From Burkholderia thailandensis E264 (GTDB lineage: Bacteria > Pseudomonadota > Gammaproteobacteria > Burkholderiales > Burkholderiaceae), in contig NC_007651.1 in the NCBI RefSeq assembly GCF_000012365.1, positions 992,001 through 1,056,000 on the forward strand: a DNA stretch of 64,000 nt. The letters run 5' to 3'. The position numbers and the translations under genes are program-made. Every line of letters begins with the position of its first letter. Within the stretch, counting starts at the first letter, position 1. Shown here one piece after another: positions 37,559 to 46,021 of this stretch. The notes under the pieces were generated by a model. The model was not told the DNA's origin, made no database searches, and was given only the letters and a program-made list of their open reading frames with translations.

Positions 37559-38103
37559 GGCGCCCTCCTGACGGTGGCGTGAAGGCCATCCGAATGCCCG
37601 TCGCCCGAACGGCGAATGCGCTCGGCTTGCGGCGCGGGCATGTATTGGACAGCCGGCGCCGTGCGGAGTGCTGGCGGCGGCGGGGGCGCGTGCGGATTCC
37701 GGCGCGCCACGACGGACGACGACGGACGACGACGGACGACGACGGACGGGGAGTATGGGGCGGGATCGTGCGGCCGGTGGATACCGCCCCGTTGCGCGCG
37801 GCGGGATGGTCGCCCGAATGGCCGAATCGACGCGGCCGCGCGAGGCTGCGAAAGTGGCGGGTGTGCGGGACGCGTTGCGTCCGGGTGGCGGATTGCCGGA
37901 AGTCGATGCGAAACGAGCAGGCGATGCCGGCCGGCGAAGCTGCGGCGAACGCCGTCGGAGCCGTCGTGCGGCACTGCGGCACGGTGTGCCGTCGCTCGCG
38001 CGCCAGCCGCCGCGCGTCGACATGTGCTGACATGTGCCGCCACGCGTTGGCGTAGATGGCCGCTAGCGGTGCCTGTGGCCGCCAGTGACCGGCTTCGCGG
38101 CGC
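37559..38103. other. Intergenic region containing a decamer repeat
   Basis: 545 bases of GC-rich sequence between two minus-strand genes. Several open frames cross it but none has a ribosome binding site, a domain or normal composition. The only clear structure is the tandem decamer array at 37711-37748. Confidence 0.4.
37711..37748. repeat. Tandem repeat GACGGACGAC, 3.8 copies
   Basis: Three exact copies of GACGGACGAC followed by GACGGACG. Perfect identity among copies suggests active slippage, so this is a candidate VNTR. It lies about 150 bases upstream of the glycine-rich protein gene on the minus strand and could affect its promoter spacing. Confidence 0.9.
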
Positions 38104-39477
38104 TCAGTTTGCCGCGGTGGTCGTGTCGCGCTGCGCGCGGATTCGCATCAGGCTCACGGTTGCCGCGACGGCGGCGAACGCCGTCGCGGTGTAGAGCGCG
38201 ATCGTCGGCCCGTGCTGCGGCGCGACGCCGAAGATCAGCGCGACGAGCGCGGCGCCGAACGTCTGCCCGGTGAGCCGCGCGGTGCCGAGCATCCCGCTCG
38301 CGCCGCCCGCGCGCTCGCGCGGCGCGGCCGACAGGATCGCGCGATTGTTCGGCGACTGAAAAAGCCCGAAGCCCGCGCCGCACAGCGCCATGCGCCACAC
38401 GATGTCGACGGGCGTCGGGTGCGCGCCGATCGTCGCGAGCGCGAGCAGGCCCGATGCGAAGAGTGCGAGGCCGACGCCGCCGAGCGCGCCCGCCGAATAG
38501 CGGTCGGACAGCACGCCCGCGAGCGGCGCGGCGACCACGATCACGAGCGGCCACGGCGTCATGTAGAGCCCCGTCTGCACCTGCGAGAAGCCGAGCGTGT
38601 TTTGCAGCCAGAACGGCAGCGCGACGAACGCGAGCATCTGCGACGTGAACGACGCGACCGATGTGCTGATCGACAGCGCGAAGATCGGGATGCGCAGCAG
38701 ATCGACGGGCAAGAGCGGCGCAGGCTGTGTCAGCTGTCGCCTGACGAAGAAGTAGCCGATCACGACGGCCGCGAGCGCGGTGAGCGCGACGCTCACGCGA
38801 TCTTCGCCGTGGCCGAGCCCGTCGACGGACACGATCAGCAGCCCGAACACGCATGCGTTCATCATGGCGCTGACGAAATCGTACGGCGCGTCGCGGCCCG
38901 GATTCACGGGCAGCGCGCGCAGGCTGCCGTACACGGCGGCGACGCCGATCGGCACGTTGATCGCGAAGAGCCACGGCCACGGCGCGACGGCGAGCACGGC
39001 GGACGCGATGGTCGGCCCGACGGCCGACGACAGCGCAACGACCATCGCGTTGATCGCGACGCCGCGCCCGAGCTGCGACGACGGATAGATCATCCGCACG
39101 AGCGCGGTATTGACGCTCATGATGCCGGCCGCGCCGAAGCCCTGGATCACGCGCAGCGTCGCGAGCGCGGGCAGCGTGCTCGACAGCGCGCAGCCGAGCG
39201 ACGCCGCGGTGAAGAGCGCGAGCCCCGCGATGTAGACGCGCCGGTAGCCGATCCGGTCGCCGAGCGACGCGAGCGGCAGCAGCGAGATCGTGACGGCGAG
39301 CTGGTACGCGTTGACGATCCAGATCGACGCGGCGTCGGAGGCGCGCAGATCGCGGGCGATCGTCGGCAGCGCGACGTTCGCGATCGCGCCGTCGAGCACG
39401 GCGAGCGTGATGCCCAGCGCGACGCAAACGATCGCCCAGTAGCGTTGCGGGAGCGGCAGTCCGGAGTCGGCGTTCAT
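38104..39477 (-). CDS. MFS efflux transporter, DHA2 family (SmvA-like)
   Basis: A 457-residue exporter with 14 predicted helices. Motif D1 LDGAIANVALPTIARDL, motif A GDRIGYRRVY and motif C (GPTIASAVLAVAPWPWLFAINVPIG) are clear. The closest characterised type is SmvA/methyl viologen and quaternary-ammonium efflux. It stands without a TetR or LysR neighbour. Substrate inferred by family only. Confidence 0.9.
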   Translation of the reverse strand: MNADSGLPLPQRYWAIVCVALGITLAVLDGAIANVALPTIARDLRASDAASIWIVNAYQLAVTISLLPLASLGDRIGYRRVYIAGLALFTAASLGCALSSTLPALATLRVIQGFGAAGIMSVNTALVRMIYPSSQLGRGVAINAMVVALSSAVGPTIASAVLAVAPWPWLFAINVPIGVAAVYGSLRALPVNPGRDAPYDFVSAMMNACVFGLLIVSVDGLGHGEDRVSVALTALAAVVIGYFFVRRQLTQPAPLLPVDLLRIPIFALSISTSVASFTSQMLAFVALPFWLQNTLGFSQVQTGLYMTPWPLVIVVAAPLAGVLSDRYSAGALGGVGLALFASGLLALATIGAHPTPVDIVWRMALCGAGFGLFQSPNNRAILSAAPRERAGGASGMLGTARLTGQTFGAALVALIFGVAPQHGPTIALYTATAFAAVAATVSLMRIRAQRDTTTAAN

Positions 39478-39595
39478 GACGGAGGCGATGGCGAGGCGAG
39501 GGGCGGCGAGTACGTTGCGGACGCGGCCGCCGGCATGCGCGCCGAGTCGCGCGGCCGGCGGCGAAGGGCCGGGCGGAATGCCCGGCCGGGACGGC

Positions 39596-40099
39596 TTACT
39601 TCAGTTCGTAGAGGCCGGTGTAAGTGGCCGAATCGATTTCGTTCAGATGGATCATGAAGCGGGCGACCGCGTTGGTCGTGTCCTTCGTGACGGGCAGCGA
39701 GTCGACCTTCAGCGCGTGCAGTCGGAAGACGTAGCGATGCGGCTTGTCGCCGCGCGGCGGCGCGGCGCCGCCGAAGCCTTCGTCGCCGTAGTCGTTGCGC
39801 ACCTGCACGGCGCTTGCGGGCAGCGTCGCGCTGCCCGCCGCGCCCGCGTTCTGCGGCAGGCTCGTCGTGCCGGCCGGGATGTTGACGACGGTCCAGTGCC
39901 AGAAGCCGCTGCCCGTCGGCGCATCGGGATCGTAGACCGTGAGCGCGAGGCTTTTCGCATCGGCGGGCACGCCTTCCCAGTGGAGCGCGGGCGAGCGGTT
40001 GCCGCCGTCGACGCCGAAGCCTTCGTGTTTGTACTCTTGCGCCTTCGGCATGAAGCCGTTGGCCGGAAACTCGTCAGTCCAAAGCCGGAAATCAGCCAT
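39596..40099 (-). CDS. PEBP family protein (YbhB/YbcL, Raf kinase inhibitor-like)
   Basis: A 167-residue phosphatidylethanolamine-binding-like protein. The ligand-site motifs YDPDAPTGSGFWHWTVVNIP and the later GDKPHRYVFRLHAL are diagnostic. The ATG at 40099 (MADFRLWTDEFPANGF) follows AAGGAGG. Bacterial members are cytoplasmic or periplasmic with unclear roles; this one has no signal peptide. Confidence 0.93.
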   Translation of the reverse strand: MADFRLWTDEFPANGFMPKAQEYKHEGFGVDGGNRSPALHWEGVPADAKSLALTVYDPDAPTGSGFWHWTVVNIPAGTTSLPQNAGAAGSATLPASAVQVRNDYGDEGFGGAAPPRGDKPHRYVFRLHALKVDSLPVTKDTTNAVARFMIHLNEIDSATYTGLYELK

Positions 40100-40309
40100 G
40101 GGGGCCTCCTTGTGAAGTTCGACAGAGTGGCGCCTGCGCGTCGCGGCGACGAACGCGCGCGAGCGTCGGCGTGAGCCGGTCGAGTGTATCACCGGCGTTC
40201 GAATCGTGAAGTCGGGGCGCGCGCCGCCTCACCGCTTCACCGCCTCATGCCGTGCCGGATACCGTCGACGCATCGTGCGATACGGCTCGCCCGCGGTCGC
40301 GCGCCGCTT

Positions 40310-40690
40310 TCACGCCTCGAAGTCGAGCCCGCCGAGCAGCACGAGTGCATCGGTCTGCGTGCGTGAGCCGAAGTCGATGCCGCGCGCGTTTTCCCACGCG
40401 GGCAGCTTGCGCGGCAGCGCCGCCAGATAGCGCTCGAAGCGCGCGGCGCCGTCCTCCGCCATCAGGCGCTCGATCTCATCGATGTCCCACGTGAGCGCGA
40501 TGTTCAGCGGGTGTGCGTAGCCGCGCACGTGCTCGGCGGGCGGCGCGGCAATCCGCACCTGCGTCGGATGGCCATGGCCGCCGTAGCCGACGACCTCGGT
40601 GTTCGCCCGATGGGTCAGCAAATCGGCGATGGCGCGCGCAATGCGCGGCGCGAACTCGGTATCGAATCGGCGGGCAGTGTCTGGGCTCAT
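40310..40690 (-). CDS. Burkholderia-type hypothetical protein (DUF5594-like)
   Basis: A 126-residue soluble protein. Segments such as FAPRIARAIADLL, EVVGYGGHGHPTQVRIAAPP, EHVRGYAHPLNIALTWDIDEIERL and the ending DALVLLGGLDFEA match, as far as I recall, a small family restricted to Burkholderia (DUF5594). GGAG lies upstream of the ATG. No catalytic motif is visible and the function is unknown. Confidence 0.75.
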   Translation of the reverse strand: MSPDTARRFDTEFAPRIARAIADLLTHRANTEVVGYGGHGHPTQVRIAAPPAEHVRGYAHPLNIALTWDIDEIERLMAEDGAARFERYLAALPRKLPAWENARGIDFGSRTQTDALVLLGGLDFEA

Positions 40691-40848
40691 CGACGGCGTC
40701 TCCTTTGTGCCGAAAATCGTAGCACGGCGCATGCGTGCACGAGCGAGGGCGCGACGCGCGTAATGCCGCGTTACCACTTGCTGCATCTATTACGGCCGAC
40801 GGTGCCCACAATGGCCCTCGTCATGCATCACGTTCGACGGAGTCCATC

Positions 40849-41220
40849 ATGAAGAAGATCGCGGCAGTTCTGTTGACGGCGGGCAGCCTCGCGCTCGCGG
40901 GGCCCGCGAGCGCGCACGATCGCGGCGGCGACATCGTCGGTGCGCTGATCGGCGGCGCGGTGCTGGGGGCGATCGTGACGTCCGCGCTGAATCCCGCGCC
41001 GGCAGTCGCCTATGCGGCGCCCGCTTATCCTGCTCCGGTGTATCAGGCGCCTGCCTATCAGCCGGCGCAATATCGGCCGGCGCCCCCGTACGGCGGCCAG
41101 CCCGCGGGCTATTGCTATGACTCTTATCGGCGCGCATACGTCGGTTGCGGCGCGCAAGCATACGATGACGATGGCTATCGCGGATACGGCTACGCGCAAC
41201 CGCAGCCTGCCGGATGGTGA
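40849..41220 (+). CDS. Small exported protein, Tyr/Pro/Ala-rich
   Basis: A 123-residue protein with a clear signal peptide (MKKIAAVLLTAGSLALAGPASA, cut before HD). A short glycine-zipper-like hydrophobic segment (GALIGGAVLGAIVTSAL) is followed by repeated Ala-Pro-Ala-Tyr and Tyr-Gln-Ala-Pro units and two Cys (GYCYDSYRRAYVGCG). It resembles small Burkholderia envelope proteins of unknown function. GGAG precedes the ATG. Residues after 45 are probably disordered. Confidence 0.82.
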   Translation: MKKIAAVLLTAGSLALAGPASAHDRGGDIVGALIGGAVLGAIVTSALNPAPAVAYAAPAYPAPVYQAPAYQPAQYRPAPPYGGQPAGYCYDSYRRAYVGCGAQAYDDDGYRGYGYAQPQPAGW

Positions 41221-41735
41221 GCATGGCCGCGCGCTGCCGCATCGGCTCGACGAGTGGGAGAGCCAATGCGCGGATGGGCGTATCGACGCGCTCGGCCGGG
41301 TGGCGGGCCGGTGACGCGCCTCTTCGGCGCAACGCGCGTGGGCACGCGCCGAATCGCGCGAGCCGGCCTTGCCGCCTTCGATGATTTGATGGAGACGAGA
41401 ACCGCCGTGGTTCGACGAAACGCCGCCGGGATCGCGTGAATCACCGCCGCATTCGTAGCGGTGCCGCCCCTCGGCGACGATGCGGCATCGGAGCCGTGAC
41501 GCGTGACGCGCGGCCCATGCGGCCCATGCGCGCGCCGCGGTCGAGCGCATCGGCGCTGGAAGAGCGTAACGGGGCGGCGCATCGGTCAGTCATGGCAACG
41601 GCGTCTCCGATATGCGAAACGCCGATCACGAACCGGCACGACAGCGTGCTCGTGAAGCCTGTCGTAACACTTCGCGATGGCCCCGCCGCATCACATGTTC
41701 GATACAACTGGTTGCAAATCCGCGGCTTGCGTCGA
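41221..41735. other. Intergenic region between two small secreted-protein genes
   Basis: 515 bases lying downstream of both convergent genes. Open frames here have abnormal Arg/Ala-rich composition and no ribosome binding sites. I see no gene, RNA or repeat. Confidence 0.4.
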
Positions 41736-42104
41736 TCAGTGCCGTCCGCCGCGGCCGCCGCCGCCGCGGTCGCCGCCACTTGGCCAATCGTTGCCGTCGC
41801 GGACGTTGCGGCCGCCGGCCGGGCCACGGCCGCCTTGCCCGCCACGCCAGTCGTTGCCGCGCCCGCCGTGCCAGCCGTTGCCGCCGCGCCAGCGGTCGTC
41901 GCCGCCGCGCCAATGATCGCGGTCGCGCCATCCGCCGCCGCCCCAGATGTTCACCGTTCCGTACACGGGCGCGTACCCCGGTCCATACGCATAGCCGCCC
42001 GGATAGTACGGCTGCGCGTAGCCATAGCCGTACCCGTCGTCCGGCACGGCGACGCAACCGGCCAGGAGCGCCGCGGCTCCGAGCAAAGCGACGAGTTTCA
42101 GCAT
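41736..42104 (-). CDS. Small lipoprotein with Gly/Arg/Trp-rich tail
   Basis: A 122-residue lipoprotein: the signal MLKLVALLGAAALLAGC has lipobox LAGC at 14-17, followed by VAVPDDGYGYGY and a Tyr/Gly/Pro-rich segment. The C-terminal half consists of short repeats of Gly-Gly with Trp-Arg/Asp (WRDRDHWRGGDDRWRGG type). AAGGAG precedes the ATG. Such YXXP/Gly-rich lipoproteins are common in Burkholderia; no function is known. The tail could bind nucleic acid or polysaccharide, which is speculation. Confidence 0.85.
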   Translation of the reverse strand: MLKLVALLGAAALLAGCVAVPDDGYGYGYAQPYYPGGYAYGPGYAPVYGTVNIWGGGGWRDRDHWRGGDDRWRGGNGWHGGRGNDWRGGQGGRGPAGGRNVRDGNDWPSGGDRGGGGRGGRH

Positions 42105-42275
42105 GGTTTGCTCCTTCTCCCTGATTGCCTGTCGTTTTCATTGTGATGTGTGCCGACCGCCTCCGTGCGAAGCGAATTGTGTCGGCACATTACAATCACG
42201 TAAGCGGTCGAGGCGCGGAAGCCGGCCGCGCATCGCGCTTTTGTTCCATTCAACACTCTTCTTCAGGAGCACTGT

Positions 42276-42815
42276 ATGAAATCAGCTTCTCGCTTGGCGG
42301 CCTGGGCGGCATGCGCCGCATTCGCCGGATTCTCCGCCGCCGCGTCGGCGGCGAGCACGTCGACGCACGCTGCGGGCGCCGACGCCGCATCGTCGCCGAA
42401 GCCGTCCGCGGAAGACATCAAGATGTTCCCGGCCGCCCAGGCGGGGCAGAAGCGCGAGGTCATCGTGCTGCCCGCCGAAAAGCTGGAAGAAGACATTCGC
42501 GTCGAACTCGTCGTCGGCAAGACGATCAAGGTCGATTGCAATCAGCACTGGTTCGGCGGCGACCTCAAGCACGAAACGGTGCAAGGCTGGGGTTATCCGT
42601 ATTACGTGCTCGCCGATGCGAAGGGGCCGGCCGCCACGCTGATGGCCTGTCCGGGCCAGGAACCGCAGGAGGCGTTCGTGCCGGTGCGAGGCAGCGGTTA
42701 TCTGCTTCGCTATAACAGCCGTCTGCCGATCGTCGTGTACGTGCCGAAGGAGTTCGAGGTGCGCTACCGGCTGTGGTACGGGTCGAACGAAGTGGCGCGC
42801 GCGGTCGAGAAGTAA
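42276..42815 (+). CDS. eco: Ecotin, periplasmic serine protease inhibitor
   Basis: A 179-residue protein with a signal peptide (to about residue 26, ASAA) and an Ala/Ser linker, then an ecotin domain. KVDCNQHWFGGDLKHETVQGWGYPYYVL and LRYNSRLPIVVYVPKEFEVRYRLW match E. coli ecotin closely. The reactive loop reads ATLMACPGQ, so the P1 residue is Met as in E. coli, with the loop disulphide Cys pair (VDC and MAC) present. Ecotin dimers inhibit trypsin-fold proteases including neutrophil elastase. CAGGAG precedes the ATG. Confidence 0.95.
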   Translation: MKSASRLAAWAACAAFAGFSAAASAASTSTHAAGADAASSPKPSAEDIKMFPAAQAGQKREVIVLPAEKLEEDIRVELVVGKTIKVDCNQHWFGGDLKHETVQGWGYPYYVLADAKGPAATLMACPGQEPQEAFVPVRGSGYLLRYNSRLPIVVYVPKEFEVRYRLWYGSNEVARAVEK

Positions 42816-42914
42816 GCGGCGCAGCCGATCGCCACGATCCGCGGCGATCATGGCGCGAGGCGTCGCGCGCGGATCGCGTCGCGACGCCTCGGCGGCGGCC
42901 GCGCCGTGGCGGCG

Positions 42915-44066
42915 TCACCGCATCGAGCACGTGAGCCAGCGGCGGATCTTCGCCGCGTCGGCGACATGATCGTGCGGCCCCGGCGCGCCGAGCAGCACGA
43001 TGTCGACCGGCCGGCCGCGCACCGCGTAGCGAAGCACCACGCAGTGGCCCGCTTCGTTGATGAAGCCGGTCTTCTGCAGCACGATGCTCGAGTCGCCCGC
43101 GCGCACGAGCGCGTCCGAATTCACGTAGTGCAACTGGCCGCGCCCGGGGAAGACCGTCTTCGACGTATCGGTCGAGAACGACTTGATGTGCGGATAGCGG
43201 CTCGCCGCGGCGACGAGTCGCGACAGGTCGCGCGCCGTCGACACGTTGCGCGGCGACAGCCCGGTCGCGTTGACGAAATGCGTGTGCTTCATGCCGAGCG
43301 TGCGCGCCTTGCGGTTCATCGCGGCGACGAATGCGGGCCGCCCGCCCGGATAGTCGCGCGACAGTGCTGCCGCCGCGCGGTTTTCCGACGACATCAGCGC
43401 GATGTGCAGCATGTCGCGGCGCGGCAGCACCGAGCCGACCTTCAGGCGCGATCCCGTGAACTTCTCGTAGTCGCGGTCCTGCGCGCTCACGCGCAGCGGG
43501 CGCGACATCGGCGCGCGCGTGTCGAGCGCGACCATCGACGTCATCAGCTTCGTGACCGACGCGATCGGCACGACGCAATTCGCGTTCCTCTCGATCAATA
43601 CGGTGCCCGTGCGTTCGTCGACGACGTAGATCGCGCGCGAGCGCAGCAGATGGCGCGACGCGGCGGTATAGCCGCAGCGCGCGAGCAATTGCGGCTTCGC
43701 GGCCGCGACGACGGCGCGGCGCGGCGTGCGCGGGCGCTTGCGCTTCGGATGAGGCGAATGCGCGGCCGTGCGCGCGCGATGCCCGGTCTTCCGCGGAATG
43801 GCCACGCGCTTGTGCTTCACGTGCGGCGCATGATGCCGTGCGTGGGTGGTGCGCTTCGCGTGCTTCGTGCGCTTCGTGTGAGCGTGGCGCGCGACGCGGC
43901 ACGCGTGGCCGTGCGCGACCGATGCACGCGCGCAGTTCGCGCCCGCCGCGCGGGCGGGCGACGCGAATGCGACGCTCACCACGGACGAAATCCAGAAAAC
44001 GCAGACGACGAACAGCAGACGGACGAGGAACAGGCGGGGGCTTGGGCGATGCGGTGTGAATGGCAT
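42915..44066 (-). CDS. S11-family D-Ala-D-Ala carboxypeptidase/endopeptidase (PbpG-like)
   Basis: A 383-residue penicillin-binding protein acting on peptidoglycan in the periplasm. A long signal/anchor (about 10-40) is followed by an unusual ~90-residue linker rich in Lys, Arg and His. The S11 domain has the three active-site motifs: SVTK (SxxK), SSEN (SxN) and KTG (in LQKTGFINEAG). The linker is much more basic than in typical PbpG/DacA proteins and may bind teichoic-like polyanions or LPS; that is inference. It is convergent with eco. Confidence 0.92.
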   Translation of the reverse strand: MPFTPHRPSPRLFLVRLLFVVCVFWISSVVSVAFASPARAAGANCARASVAHGHACRVARHAHTKRTKHAKRTTHARHHAPHVKHKRVAIPRKTGHRARTAAHSPHPKRKRPRTPRRAVVAAAKPQLLARCGYTAASRHLLRSRAIYVVDERTGTVLIERNANCVVPIASVTKLMTSMVALDTRAPMSRPLRVSAQDRDYEKFTGSRLKVGSVLPRRDMLHIALMSSENRAAAALSRDYPGGRPAFVAAMNRKARTLGMKHTHFVNATGLSPRNVSTARDLSRLVAAASRYPHIKSFSTDTSKTVFPGRGQLHYVNSDALVRAGDSSIVLQKTGFINEAGHCVVLRYAVRGRPVDIVLLGAPGPHDHVADAAKIRRWLTCSMR

Positions 44067-44256
44067 GGGGGACGAGCGGGATACGGGGGAATCGGACGAG
44101 CGTGTTGCGCGGTAGGACAGCGAAGCGGCCGGGAAATTCGCGGCGGCGGCGATTTCGGAGGCTTCGATGGCATCGACGGGCGATGCGGCGAGAACAAGGG
44201 TGAGCCGCGGCCAATAGCGGCGGGTGCGATGCGCCGCCTTCGCAGGCGAATGCGCG

Positions 44257-44481
44257 TTACTCCCAGATGCTGCGCACGGCGACGGCGACGATCACCGGCA
44301 CCGAGAACACGAGCGGAATCGCGAAATACGGGGCTTCGCGGTCGACGAGCCACGTGTAGACTACCCACGCCGCGCCGAGGCCGAACGTGACGACACCGAT
44401 CAGCACGGCGAAGATGTTGAGCGTGAGGTTCGACGGGCGTCGGCGTTTGGGGGCAGCGGGGTCGGGCGGAGTGGCTTTCAT
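44257..44481 (-). CDS. Small two-helix membrane protein
   Basis: A 74-residue hypothetical inner-membrane protein with two hydrophobic segments (LTLNIFAVLIGVVTFGLGAAWVVYTWLV and FAIPLVFSVPVIVAVAVRSIW). It starts MKATPPDPAAPKRRRP; an ATG 15 bases upstream is an alternative. The frame remains open upstream to 44652, where it would begin MITTDPVCGM, a YHS-domain-like start, so a longer 132-residue form is possible but poorly supported. Function unknown. Confidence 0.6.
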   Translation of the reverse strand: MKATPPDPAAPKRRRPSNLTLNIFAVLIGVVTFGLGAAWVVYTWLVDREAPYFAIPLVFSVPVIVAVAVRSIWE

Positions 44482-44739
44482 TTCGAGTCGGAACATTTCA
44501 TGACCCACCGCATGCGGACAGAGCGTGGGGGGGCGGGCGGCGTTCGACGCATCGCCGGCAAATGCGGCCTCACATCGTCGGAGGCGACGTTGGGTCGCCG
44601 GCGGATTCGCGTGCGCGTGCCGCATCCCGCACACCGGATCGGTGGTAATCATCGCAGCAAAGCTCGCGGTGTTGCAAGGCACGCGTCGCGCTTGCCGGCG
44701 CAATGGACGGATGCCGATGGCGGCGCGGCCTTGTCGCTC

Positions 44740-45395
44740 CGATATCGGCGCCGGACTGTTCGCGCTTGTCGCGCAGCCCGTTTTTCCGCACGACGATGCC
44801 GGCCGACGTCACGACGTGCGCCGCCATCCACTGCTTCAGATGCGGGGCTTGCCGGTACGGCGGCAGATCGACGCACGAATCGAGATAACGCGAATCCGGC
44901 GCGGCGACGAACGGCTGCACCTCGTGCCCGAGGTCTCGCAGACGCTCGACGCTCGACGCTCGACGAGCGCGCGCATGTCGCGCTCCCGATAGAAGACGAC
45001 GGGCCCATGATCGAGCGTGCCTTTGTTCGGCGACAGATTCAATTCGATCGCGTAGTACGCGATGCCGCGGTCGTACAGCGTCTGCTCGACGCTGTCGACG
45101 ACGAACCGCAGGCCCGTTTGCCGCGACCCGATCTGCTCGAAGCAGCACGACGACCACGTGAAGTCGAAGCCGGTGAGATCTTGGTCGATCGCGGTCATGT
45201 CGCAGGTCCGGTGCGACACGTGACGGTCGAACCGCTCGCCGGAGACGATCTCCGGATAGCGCAGCTAATCGCGCGAGCTGCAGTGCTCGAGCGACTTCGT
45301 CCAGCCGACCTGCTCGCCGATTTCGCCGATTTCCACGGGCGCATCGGTCGCGGCGATCGACAGGCCGCGGCTCGCGAAATAGGCGGGCAGCCGCG
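44740..45395 (-). pseudogene. Broken SAM-dependent methyltransferase-like gene
   Basis: Read on the minus strand, ASRGLSIAATDAP, then DMTAIDQDLTGFDFTWSSCCFEQIGS and then YRERDMRALVER give the beta-4/beta-5 part of a class I methyltransferase of the type found in glycan clusters. The 5' end is lost at an IS256 fragment. A TAG at 45265-45267 interrupts it (probably GAG originally). A threefold GACGCTC repeat at 44941-44961 shifts the frame, after which the family tail RDLGHEVQPF, DSRYLDSCVDLPPYRQAPHLK and TSAGIVVRK continues in another frame. It is not functional as it stands. Confidence 0.8.
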
Positions 45396-45559
45396 CCGAC
45401 GGCCGCAAGGAAGTACTGGGTTTGTGGATCGAGCAAACCGAAGGCGCCAAGTTCTGGCTGAAGGTCTTCAACGAGCTGAAGAACCGCGGCTTGCACGACA
45501 TCCTGATCGCGGTGGTCGATGGGTTGCGCGGCTTCCCCGAAGCGATCGAGGCGGTCTAG
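45392..45559 (+). mobile_element. IS256-family transposase fragment
   Basis: About 55 codons ([22 protein letters not shown] through [20 protein letters not shown]) match the middle of the intact IS256-family transposase at 55571, residues about 206-262, including the second catalytic Asp. The copies differ enough that this comes from a different element. It ends in TAG with no terminal repeats nearby, so it is a decayed remnant that truncates the methyltransferase gene. Confidence 0.85.
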
Positions 45560-45676
45560 CCGTAGGCGCTCACCGCGGCCCAGCCCAGTCGGAGCATTTC
45601 GTCGAACGCCGAAGCCGCGCGCGCGATGTTGCAACTCTATCCCGCAGGCGACATGGTAGCGGCGCCTAAGTGACTG

Positions 45677-45937
45677 CTACGCGCGCGAGCGGCGCAGTCT
45701 CGAGGCGAGCAGCACGACGAGGCCGGCGACGAAAAAGCTTGCGACGAGCAGCACAGCCAGCAAGACGTTTTCTTCTCCTTCGATCCCGGTCACTTCGAAC
45801 AAACGGAACAGCGGACCGAGCAGGTTCCACGCCTCATCACTGCCGACCCAATGCGCGAGCGGGTCGATGCGGGAAAGCCCAAAGAAAACGAAGGGCGTCA
45901 AAACGGCCGCGATGGCGAGGCGCAAGAGCGTTCTCAT
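45677..45937 (-). CDS. Small two-helix membrane protein, prophage edge
   Basis: An 86-residue protein with two hydrophobic segments (LLRLAIAAVLTPFVFFGL and VLLAVLLVASFFVAGLVVLLA) and a basic C-terminus RLRRSRA, a layout shared with class II holins, though the strand is opposite to the lysis genes. Its ATG overlaps the stop of a 22-codon upstream frame. I do not recognise the family. A function in lysis is only a possibility. Confidence 0.55.
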   Translation of the reverse strand: MRTLLRLAIAAVLTPFVFFGLSRIDPLAHWVGSDEAWNLLGPLFRLFEVTGIEGEENVLLAVLLVASFFVAGLVVLLASRLRRSRA

Positions 45938-46002
45938 CGGACGTCCACCGTGCCGTAATACTCGATGTTGGTTCCCGGAATCTTCGCGGTCGGCTGTTTC
46001 AT
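45934..46002 (-). CDS. 22-codon leader-like ORF coupled to the membrane protein
   Basis: A 22-residue frame (starts MKQPTAKIPG, ends YYGTVDVR) runs into the next ATG with an ATGA overlap. It has normal codon usage and may be the residue of a longer gene or a translational leader. Too short to assign. Confidence 0.35.
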   Translation of the reverse strand: MKQPTAKIPGTNIEYYGTVDVR

Positions 46003-46021
46003 AAGATGGGCGCGCAACTGA

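Noticed and set aside
37711..37748. CRISPR-like array
   Set aside because: Repeats are directly adjacent decamers without spacers, so it is a simple tandem repeat.
44257..44652. A 132-residue YHS-domain membrane protein
   Set aside because: Only the first seven residues match YHS and no ribosome binding site precedes that start, so the shorter membrane protein was annotated and the rest kept as a low-interest finding.
45559..45676. Left attachment site of the prophage
   Set aside because: No match to the tRNA-Arg 3' end was found between 44500 and 46100, so no attL is called.
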